This document shows positions 35,076 through 41,432 of a stretch of 64,000 nucleotides of DNA, in pieces. The notes under the pieces were generated by a model. The model was not told where the DNA came from, searched no databases, and saw only the letters and a list, made by a program, of their open reading frames with translations. Origin of the DNA: an uncultured Eubacteriales bacterium (lineage in GTDB: Bacteria; Bacillota; Clostridia; Lachnospirales; Lachnospiraceae); assembly GCA_900317515.1 (NCBI GenBank), contig ONHA01000002.1:1-64000 (forward strand), in the 5' to 3' direction. The position numbers were made by a program, and so were the translations under genes. Numbering within the stretch: the stretch's first letter is position 1; every line of letters begins with the position of its first letter.

Positions 35076-35774
35076 ATGCATAAAGATGTATTGTTATATC
35101 ACGGTTCAAAAGGCGGATTGTTGGGAGATACCATTTTGCCAAACAGCCGCAAAATTTGTGATTTTGGAAGTGGTTTTTATATGGGAACCCAACCATCCCA
35201 AGCCAAAGCACTCATATCTGTTGATATCAAGCCCGTCCTGTATCATGTTCGTTTTATGCTATCTGAAATACCTGAAGACCGAATTCTTACACTCAATGGA
35301 TTAGATTGGGCTTATTTCGTAACATACAACAGGGGAAAACTAGAAATGCTCAAAAATACACCATTATATGAGAGAATCAGCAAGATTGACGAAGGAAAGG
35401 ATGTTATAATAGGACCTATAGCTGATGATTCAATGCGTGAGGCAATGCGCCGATTTACAGAAAATGAATTAACTGACATCGCCTTTTTGAAGTGCATATC
35501 TTCCCTTAATCTGGGAAATCAATATGTTGCCAAAACACCTTTTGCATGCAGTAAGATCAAAATTCTCTCATCCCGTGAACTTGTAGCGGGCGAACTACAA
35601 ACTGCACTTGAATTGAGTAACCAGATTTATAGAGATGGTTCCAAGCTCACAAGACAGTTCATGGCTCAATACAGGAGACAAGGCAAGTATCTTGATGAAA
35701 TAGTGGCTGAAGAACAAGAGCGGATTCAGCATGAGACTATAATGGAGAAATCAAATAATGAATACGACTATTGA
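35076..35774 (+). CDS. DUF3990-like protein, possible ADP-ribosyltransferase-type toxin
   Basis: 232 aa, AGAAGGAGG before the ATG. The N-terminal third, with LLYHGSKGG, CDFGSGFYMGTQPSQAKALI and a YHVRF strand, matches the DUF3990 pattern (H-G, F-G-x-G-F-Y, Q-A), which is related to ADP-ribosyltransferases by family knowledge. The C-terminal half is helical. AT-rich compared with the relaxase, so probably captured cargo. The next gene starts inside its 3' end, as in toxin-antitoxin pairs. Confidence 0.7.
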   Translation: MHKDVLLYHGSKGGLLGDTILPNSRKICDFGSGFYMGTQPSQAKALISVDIKPVLYHVRFMLSEIPEDRILTLNGLDWAYFVTYNRGKLEMLKNTPLYERISKIDEGKDVIIGPIADDSMREAMRRFTENELTDIAFLKCISSLNLGNQYVAKTPFACSKIKILSSRELVAGELQTALELSNQIYRDGSKLTRQFMAQYRRQGKYLDEIVAEEQERIQHETIMEKSNNEYDY

Positions 35775-36192
35775 AGAACATAGATATTACGAAATCGCTA
35801 AGACACAGGCATACATATATAGATACATGGCTCGAAATGGCTACAGTCTGGAAATCTTTTCCGAAAAGTATATGCATTCCGATTTTTGTAACAGGGAAAT
35901 GGATGCTTCTTATTCCTTTTTTCAAATTAACGATGAAGTTGTCTGTCTCGATTACATTCTCTCAGAGATCGGAAGAATTCCAAAATCCGTCCAGCAATAT
36001 TCTGAAGATCTCGCCTGTTGGGTCGGCAGTATTTATCGCCTGCTCCACATTAAGACCGGGCTGCCTTCCTCAGTCATTGCGGACAGGATACCTTTTAAAG
36101 ACATGGCCGTAGCATATCTGGGAATGCATACCATAGATGATGAACTTGCCCTGGATAATTTAATTAAAGGCCGGCTTCAAATCAAAGCATAA
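35758..36192 (+). CDS. Partner of the DUF3990-like protein, possible antitoxin
   Basis: 144 aa; start overlaps the DUF3990-like gene by 17 bp. Begins MNTTIEEHRYYEIAKTQAYI; helical, aromatic-rich, with IADRIPFKDMAVAYLGMHTI near the end. Family not recognised; DUF3990 genes are often followed by a small DUF3791-type gene, but this protein is longer. Antitoxin role is inference from overlap, order and shared promoter and terminator. Confidence 0.6.
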   Translation: MNTTIEEHRYYEIAKTQAYIYRYMARNGYSLEIFSEKYMHSDFCNREMDASYSFFQINDEVVCLDYILSEIGRIPKSVQQYSEDLACWVGSIYRLLHIKTGLPSSVIADRIPFKDMAVAYLGMHTIDDELALDNLIKGRLQIKA

Positions 36193-36222
36193 CATCATAT
36201 CTTTTTAGTATAAAATGAAAAG

Positions 36223-36266
36223 ACGCGGGGGTTTTTCCCCCGCGTTGCTGTGCCATTTATGGCACA
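36223..36266. terminator. Double hairpin terminator between convergent toxin modules
   Basis: Stem ACGCGGGGG / CCCCCGCGT (36223-36245) followed by TGTGCC / GGCACA (36249-36266) and TTTT. It separates the DUF3990-like pair (plus) from the PIN pair (minus). Confidence 0.75.
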
Positions 36267-36276
36267 TTTTCTGTTC

Positions 36277-36678
36277 TCACATTTCCAGAAAAGTTGCAGC
36301 ATTGATTATCCTGGGATCCGTTACTGACGATTCCAAAAAATCTTTGTCGCCGGTCAGAAATAAGTCGGCATGAGCATTCAGTGCTGCCCGGAGAATTGGG
36401 CGGTCTTTGGGATCACGGATCTTTTTCTCACCCGTCACCTCTTCTTCAGGTGTCTTCACAGTTTGAATTGAGACAAGAGCATTGAACAGAAATGCTTCCA
36501 TCTCCATCTGATGATCCGGAAACTTTTCGCGAAACTTCCGATGGAGCTCGTCGATCACGTAGTCACAAAGCAACGGTTCATAAGGCGGCAACAAAGCTTT
36601 ATAAAAAGCCTTTGCCGCCTTGCCGTTTGGGAAGAGCACTGCCGATATAACGATGTTTGTATCAATCATTATCTTCAT
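36277..36678 (-). CDS. PIN-domain toxin (VapC-like, PIN_3 type)
   Basis: 133 aa from the ATG overlapping the antitoxin stop (ATGA). PIN acidic residues: MIDTNIVISAVLFP, VIDELHRKF, IRDPKDRPIL and LTGDKDFL. Such proteins are RNases active against tRNA or other RNA. Antitoxin-first order supports a toxin-antitoxin module carried to stabilise the element. Confidence 0.88.
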   Translation of the reverse strand: MKIMIDTNIVISAVLFPNGKAAKAFYKALLPPYEPLLCDYVIDELHRKFREKFPDHQMEMEAFLFNALVSIQTVKTPEEEVTGEKKIRDPKDRPILRAALNAHADLFLTGDKDFLESSVTDPRIINAATFLEM

Positions 36679-36950
36679 TCGGCAGCTTCCTCTCTCCGAC
36701 CATTCGTAATCCAATCTGCCACATCATCCTCCGAGAAGAAACCCGCCTTCGCAGCTTCACCTTTCATTTGTTCCTGAAACCGCTGTAAGGCATAAAGCGC
36801 CGAATTAACGACACGAACATTCCCTCCATCAACAATAAACGTCACTCTGTCTCCAGTGTTGATTCCTAGAGCTGCACGTACTTTTTTGGGGATCGTAACC
36901 TGCCCTTTTGACATCACTCTCGCATCATTAACAAAAACAGCTTCCTCCAT
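36675..36950 (-). CDS. AbrB/MazE-type antitoxin
   Basis: 91 aa from the ATG at 36948-36950 (GGGAGGTGAG upstream). VMSKGQVTIPKKVRAALGIN and GDRVTFIVDGGNVRV are the swapped-hairpin AbrB DNA-binding fold; the C-terminal half (FSEDDVADWITNGRREE) would bind the PIN toxin. It likely represses its own promoter at 37013-37041. Confidence 0.88.
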   Translation of the reverse strand: MEEAVFVNDARVMSKGQVTIPKKVRAALGINTGDRVTFIVDGGNVRVVNSALYALQRFQEQMKGEAAKAGFFSEDDVADWITNGRREEAAE

Positions 36951-37012
36951 TGATCTCACCTCCCAGACAAAAACAGGATAAAAGCGGTAAATGTAGGGTT
37001 TTCCTACTTTTC

Positions 37013-37041
37013 ATTATATGCTATACCCGATGCTTCTGCAA
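37013..37041 (-). promoter_or_regulatory. Promoter of the AbrB/PIN pair
   Basis: Minus-strand -35 TTGCAG (37036-37041), 17-bp spacer, -10 TATAAT (37013-37018), about 62 bp before the ATG. Confidence 0.65.
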
Positions 37042-37117
37042 GTTGGTTTTTTGAATATCTAAGCCATACTTCGCTGCAAGTCATGTTCATTTTCTTCAAT
37101 TCCTGTTCAGCCAAATC

Positions 37118-37477
37118 TTAGTTTTTATCCAGAACCCATTTCTGCGCTATGGTTCCGTTAGGCGAGTAGGCCTGGATATTACGGCCATTCTGCATGAGGC
37201 CGCCGCTGACATCCAGGACCGTTCCCAGCTTGCTTACGAACGTCACCGTCCCGTCTTTGTTCTCCTGAATCTTCCAGAGCTGGGCTATCGTCCCGTTGGC
37301 CGTATACTGGTGGACGTTCGCCCCGGATCTTCTGGATGCTCCGGAGACATCCAGGAGCTTTCCGGACCGGCGGTTCGTGATCGTGTAATAGCCGTTCCCG
37401 GCCTCCCGGATAATGAAGACCTGGGCCTCCGTCCCGTTGGCCGCATAGAGCTGCACGTTGGCGCATGAGCTTCTCAT
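37118..37477 (-). pseudogene. Displaced 3' fragment of the CAP/ricin-lectin gene
   Basis: About 119 codons, nearly identical to the end of the secreted protein at 39987-41432 (RSSCANVQLYAANGTEAQVF to the terminus). It has lost the signal peptide, CAP domain and any sensible start. The final stretch differs (NGRNIQAYSPNGTIAQKWVL versus SGRNIWAYSANGTLAQKWIL), so it is a divergent allele, not a fresh copy. QxW lectin motifs AQVF, AQLW, AQKW remain. Homology stops near 37473. Confidence 0.8.
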
Positions 37478-37487
37478 ACATCCCGAC

Positions 37488-37825
37488 TTCGACCGTTATT
37501 TTCACTCTCACGTCCCCCGTTCATCCAGCGCTAAACATTTTCTTATCACCTCTTGTCGTAATTCTTCTGTTGTTTTTTCTCCTCTTGATACTTTTAGCAA
37601 TTCGTCAACAAATTCCTTCTTTACAAACATATTCTCAATGGCCAAGGTAGCAAGAACATTCCTTACTTCTCTATTTTCTTTGGTGTTTTTTAATAACATG
37701 ATTCTTATATCCGTATTCTATATAATTAAATTCTTTTTATCCAAGTTTCTTAACTTTTCTATCGCCCGGCTTCGACCGCTATTTTTACTCTCACTCCCCC
37801 GCTCATCCAGCGCTGAACATTTTCT
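37488..37825. repeat. About 60-bp imperfect direct repeats around the VbhA-like gene
   Basis: 37488-37547 and 37766-37825 match almost throughout (both contain TTCGACCG, ACTCTCAC, CCCCCG, TCATCCAGCGCT and AACATTTTCT). The left copy is the 3' end of the VbhA-like gene; the right copy is the same 3' end fused to the broken integrase. This indicates two VbhA-like genes, one almost wholly deleted. Confidence 0.7.
37508..37699 (-). CDS. Orphan VbhA-like antitoxin (Fic inhibitor type)
   Basis: 63 aa. VRNVLATLAIENMFVKKEFV contains TLAIEN, which fits the Fic-inhibitory motif (S/T)-x-x-x-E-(G/N); KVSRGEKTTEELRQEVIRK follows as in the small VbhA family. Normally such a protein blocks a Fic AMPylating toxin, but no Fic gene occurs in the window. 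The ribosome binding site is weak (GGATATAAG). AT-rich. Confidence 0.65.
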   Translation of the reverse strand: MLLKNTKENREVRNVLATLAIENMFVKKEFVDELLKVSRGEKTTEELRQEVIRKCLALDERGT

Positions 37826-38369
37826 CCTTTGGTGTTAAAACTCCGTGCCGACGGGCGACTTCCTCCATTGAAAATCCCTGGTTAAGCATCATCATCGCCG
37901 ACGTATGCCGCAGCACATGTACAGAAATCTTTGCGTTTTCCCGCAGATATTTTTTATACTCTTCGCAGCGCAGATAATCTCCGTCCGGATCCGGAAAGAA
38001 GATCTCCGACCGGACACCGTTCTGGAGGTTCCGCCGCAGCACGAAACTATTGATCTCCTTCGCGACGGCCAGCAGCTCCGGCTGCATATCGACGTCCCTT
38101 ATGGATCCCGCCTGTTTGGTTCCGGTAATCATCCGATGAGCTGCATCGTAGGATCTTCGGACGCGGATCTTCTTCTCCAGAAGATCTACATCCTCTCTGT
38201 TTAGGGCCGTCAGCTCCCCGATCCGGAGGCCGGACAGTACCAGGAATTGAGTCAGCAGCTTCCATTCGTAACGATCCATGCCCGTCACAAGGGCATGGTA
38301 ATCAGGCACACTCAGAAAGTTGTTCTTGATTTTTGGCCGGCGGCTCCGGTCTTTCATTGCAGCAGTCAT
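37803..38369 (-). pseudogene. Truncated tyrosine recombinase, catalytic domain without the Tyr
   Basis: 188 codons aligning with residues from about 170 of the intact integrase next door (start KDRSRRPKIKNNFL versus KDRSHRTKIKDKFL). SGLRIGEL Arg and VLRHTSAMMM His-x-x-Arg remain, but after VARRHG the frame runs into the 3' end of a VbhA-like gene, so the final Gly-His and the nucleophilic Tyr are lost. It has its own ATG and GAGG site 12 bp after the intact gene's stop. Probably inactive. Confidence 0.8.
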
Positions 38370-38380
38370 TTTTATACCTC

Positions 38381-39499
38381 TTAACCGATCTTGAACATAT
38401 CCAGCTTCTCGCTGTCCTTCTTTTGCAGCGTCTTAGTGACGTGGACGTAGATCTCCCGCGTCACCTTCGACGTACTGTGACCGAGCCGGCGGGCGACTTC
38501 TTCCATCGTGAATCCCTGCTCAAACATCAGGGACGCTGATGTGTGACGCAGCGCATGAACCGAAATCTGGTGGTCACAGATCTTCTTCGAGTTTTCACGC
38601 AGATATTTGTTGTAGGTGTAGTATCGCAGATAATCCCCGTCCGGGGCCGGGAAAAAGATATTCGTCCGGACACCATTCAAGAGGTTCCGGTTCATCATGA
38701 AATTGTTGATCTCCTTCACGAGATCCAGGAGCTCCGGCTGCATATGGACGTCCCGGATGGAGCTTTCCGTCTTGATCCTGGTGATCTTCCGGTGCGCTGC
38801 ATCGTAGGACTTCCGGACGTGGATCTTCTTCTCCGTAAGATCCACGTCCATGACATTAAGGGCCGTCAGCTCCCCGATCCGGAGTCCGGACATCACGAGG
38901 AATTGCGTAAGCATCCGCCATTCTTTAACTTCCATGCCCGTCACAAGGGCATGGTATTCAGACACTTCCAGGAACTTGTCCTTGATCTTAGTCCGGTGGC
39001 TCCGGTCCTTGTAAGTCGTGAGCTCATCCAGGAAGTCAACTGACATGATATATTTATGCCGGCGGGCCCACAGCATCCAGTTTTTGAAACGCTTGATGCG
39101 TTCGTTCTTCTTGCCGGCATCCGGGCCATCGTGTTTATCAAGGAGGCCCAGGATATCAAGCTTATAGACGTTCTCCAGGAGAGTGTCTTCGCCTAAAATC
39201 TTGCACATGGTCTTCGCTGCCTTATAGTCCCGCTCCGCGGTTGATATGGCAACGCTTACCTTTTTAGACTCAAAATAGAGATCCGCCAGGCGCTTAAGGG
39301 TGATCCCCTCTTCGCGTCCGTGCTCTGACTCAGACTGTAACTTCCGGATCTTCTCCGTCAGTTCCAGCTCCATCTTTTTCTTCATTTGCGGGCTTTTCTT
39401 GTCCCTGGTCAGGGACGCCCGGCGGACCTTGCCGGTCCGGGGATCCGTATAGCGCTCTACATAGCGGTATTTCCCGTCCGCCGTTTTTTCGATCCACAT
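38381..39499 (-). CDS. Tyrosine recombinase/integrase
   Basis: 372 aa. N-terminal AP2-like arm-binding segment (KYRYVERYTDPRTGKVRRAS), core-binding domain, then the catalytic domain: Arg in SGLRIGELTA, Lys region, HALRHTSAS, GHSTSKVTREIY with the nucleophilic Tyr. All catalytic residues are present. It would integrate and excise the element or a smaller unit inside it. It lies one base after the helix-turn-helix gene, inside the conjugative element instead of at its edge. Confidence 0.92.
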   Translation of the reverse strand: MWIEKTADGKYRYVERYTDPRTGKVRRASLTRDKKSPQMKKKMELELTEKIRKLQSESEHGREEGITLKRLADLYFESKKVSVAISTAERDYKAAKTMCKILGEDTLLENVYKLDILGLLDKHDGPDAGKKNERIKRFKNWMLWARRHKYIMSVDFLDELTTYKDRSHRTKIKDKFLEVSEYHALVTGMEVKEWRMLTQFLVMSGLRIGELTALNVMDVDLTEKKIHVRKSYDAAHRKITRIKTESSIRDVHMQPELLDLVKEINNFMMNRNLLNGVRTNIFFPAPDGDYLRYYTYNKYLRENSKKICDHQISVHALRHTSASLMFEQGFTMEEVARRLGHSTSKVTREIYVHVTKTLQKKDSEKLDMFKIG

Positions 39500-39500
39500 T

Positions 39501-39854
39501 TTATAAGTCTCCGTTCTTTATCTTATCTTCCTCTTCCTGGATCTCTTTCAGCCTTGTCGCATAGGCTGAAAAACGTCTCCGGTAGTCGTCGTCAAGCTTC
39601 TGGTAAAGCCGACTTACCTCATATACGATAACATCCTCCGTAGCTCCGGGAGCTTTGAGCTCGCCGTTCGCCAGCGCAGCCATATCAAGCCCCAGCTCAT
39701 CGGTGATCTTCTTGATATTAGCGAGGGAGCCGGTCAGGACTCCCCGCTTCAATATGCTGTCCAGCGTATTCCACGGCATATTGATCTTCTGACAGAAAGC
39801 GGCCAGGCTTCCGTACCTGGTCCGGATCATTTCTTTCAATTCCTGCTCTACCAT
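39501..39854 (-). CDS. Helix-turn-helix regulator (XRE-like) of the integrase
   Basis: 117 aa from the ATG at 39852-39854 (AAAGGGGG upstream). RYGSLAAFCQKINMPWNTLDS with ILKRGVLTGSLANIKKITDEL is a Cro/C1-like helix-turn-helix; the C-terminus is a charged helix. It is transcribed with the integrase and may control excision. A nine-codon reading frame with a better ribosome binding site ends just before it. Confidence 0.78.
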   Translation of the reverse strand: MVEQELKEMIRTRYGSLAAFCQKINMPWNTLDSILKRGVLTGSLANIKKITDELGLDMAALANGELKAPGATEDVIVYEVSRLYQKLDDDYRRRFSAYATRLKEIQEEEDKIKNGDL

Positions 39855-39864
39855 GATACCCCCT

Positions 39865-39894
39865 TTATCCATACGTTTCTTCAAACATCCTCAT
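39865..39894 (-). CDS. Possible nine-residue leader peptide
   Basis: ATG at 39892-39894 preceded by AAAAGGAGCGAAAA; reads MRMFEETYG then TAA at 39865-39867, with its end touching the ribosome binding site of the helix-turn-helix gene. Possibly couples translation or is chance. Confidence 0.35.
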   Translation of the reverse strand: MRMFEETYG

Positions 39895-39915
39895 TTTTCG
39901 CTCCTTTTAACATAA

Positions 39916-39944
39916 ATATTATCATATATATACCGAAAATTCAA
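39916..39944 (-). promoter_or_regulatory. Promoter of the helix-turn-helix/integrase operon
   Basis: Minus-strand -35 TTGAAT (39939-39944), 17-bp spacer, -10 TAATAT (39916-39921). Confidence 0.6.
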
Positions 39945-39946
39945 GA

Positions 39947-39974
39947 TGCTCATCTCTAAATATAGAGACGAGCA
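39947..39974 (-). terminator. Hairpin after the CAP/ricin gene
   Basis: On the minus strand TGCTCGTCTCTA / TAGAGATGAGCA around a four-base loop, followed by a poor T run (TTGAATTTT). Weak terminator or an operator just before the integrase promoter. Confidence 0.4.
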
Positions 39975-39986
39975 CCTTTCTAAGCA

Positions 39987-41432
39987 TTATACTTTTCTTA
40001 AGATCCACTTTTGGGCCAGCGTACCGTTTGCGGAATATGCCCATATATTTCTTCCGCTCCGCATGAGGCCCCCGCTGACATCCAGGACCGTTCCCAGCTT
40101 GCTTACGAACGTCACCGTCCCGTCTTTGTTCTCCTGGATTTTCCAGAGCTGGGCTATCGTCCCGTTGGCCGTATACTGGTGGATATTCGTCCCGGATCTT
40201 CTGGATGCTCCGGAGACATCCAGGAGCTTTCCGGACCGGCGGTTCGTGATCGTGTAATAGCCGTTCCCGGCCTCCCTGATGATGAAGACCTGGGCCTCCG
40301 TCCCGTTGGCCGCATAGAGCTGCACGTTGGCGCATGAGCTCCTGGATCCGCCGGCGATATCAATGACGAAATTCTGGTTCTTCGCGGACCGGATCGTGTA
40401 CGTCCCCGCGTAGGATCTTATCACGGTCTTCGGCTCCTCTTTTTTTGGAACTTCCGGCTTCGGCGTGGGCGTCGGCGTCGGAGAAGCGGTTTTAGTGCCT
40501 TGCGCGACCGTGATCTTCGCCGTGTACGTCCTGCCGGCGGCCATGATCGTAAGAGCTGCCGTGCCGGCACTCTTCGGTACGATGCAGCCGTTTTCTACGG
40601 CTGCAACGGACGGGCTGCTGCTCCGGATCAAGCCGGTCCCGCCGCTTACGGAGTAGGTTGCTCCGGGGAGCGACGGAAGGTTATAACAGCGCCCCCGCAC
40701 GGTGAGGAGCCGCCGGGCGTCATCCGTGCTGACCTTATCCGGCGTGAGTGCCGGCACGAAAAAGTCCGGACTCACGTTGAAGCTCCATGTTTTGCTCTCC
40801 TTTGTCGTCTTGACGGTGGCCGGAGTCCCGGAACTCCGGTAATCGCAGACTACGCCGATATAGCCGTCCTTCGACTGGACGATCCCGATGCCGACGGCCT
40901 TATAGACGTTATCCTTCGATATCGCGTCATGGGCCGGGCTGCCGCGGAAAGCGTTGAAGATCATGTCCGCATTTACCAGCGTCCCGGGGAACCAGGCCGT
41001 TTCCCCGTGCCAGGTCCCGCCAAATACATTCTGGTCAAAGCAGCTGCTTCCGTCAGGCCGCGTATGGCCGAAATAACACATCTGCTCGGCCGCTCGCTGC
41101 ATCGCGTAGTCTGAAAGGCTCCGATCGATGCACAAGCTGCCGGCTCCGCAGCTTTTCCGGTAGGCATTCAGCTTGTCAAGATAGGCGGATGCCAGGTCAT
41201 ACCGTGCGTATCCCTCGACGTAGCCGCGGACATACTGTGAGGCCCCCGTAAGCCCCGCTGACGGCCCCTCAGAGAGGGTTTCCGCGTCAGGACGTACATT
41301 CTCCGGGGCTTCGGCGGCCGGCACGCCTACGGGGCGCTCATCGCATTTGGCGGGGGCAGCCATGCCCCCGGCCAGCAGAAAAGCCGCTAAAAATGCGCCG
41401 CAAATCTTCCGCAAGATCCTCATTTTCCTCAT
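39987..41432 (-). CDS. Secreted CAP-domain, Ig-like, ricin B-lectin protein
   Basis: 481 aa. Signal peptide (CGAFLAAFLLAGGMAAPA, cut near residue 28). Residues ~85-200 are a CAP/SCP (YkwD-like) domain with FGHTRPDGSS, GETAW and SPAHDAIS. ~235-315 resemble a bacterial Ig-like domain. A TPTPTPKPEVPKKEEPK linker leads to a ricin-type beta-trefoil (~345-481) with AQVF, AQLW, AQKW motifs for sugar binding. Possibly a wall or glycan-binding protein for mating contact. Start overlaps the topoisomerase stop (ATGA). Confidence 0.85.
   Translation of the reverse strand: MRKMRILRKICGAFLAAFLLAGGMAAPAKCDERPVGVPAAEAPENVRPDAETLSEGPSAGLTGASQYVRGYVEGYARYDLASAYLDKLNAYRKSCGAGSLCIDRSLSDYAMQRAAEQMCYFGHTRPDGSSCFDQNVFGGTWHGETAWFPGTLVNADMIFNAFRGSPAHDAISKDNVYKAVGIGIVQSKDGYIGVVCDYRSSGTPATVKTTKESKTWSFNVSPDFFVPALTPDKVSTDDARRLLTVRGRCYNLPSLPGATYSVSGGTGLIRSSSPSVAAVENGCIVPKSAGTAALTIMAAGRTYTAKITVAQGTKTASPTPTPTPKPEVPKKEEPKTVIRSYAGTYTIRSAKNQNFVIDIAGGSRSSCANVQLYAANGTEAQVFIIREAGNGYYTITNRRSGKLLDVSGASRRSGTNIHQYTANGTIAQLWKIQENKDGTVTFVSKLGTVLDVSGGLMRSGRNIWAYSANGTLAQKWILRKV

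Noticed and set aside
37118-37477. Stand-alone lectin gene
   Set aside because: No signal peptide, ribosome site or promoter; near-identity to the 3' end of the 39987-41432 gene marks it as a displaced fragment.
37803-38369. Second functional integrase
   Set aside because: The catalytic Tyr and terminal helix are absent and the C-terminus reads into foreign sequence.
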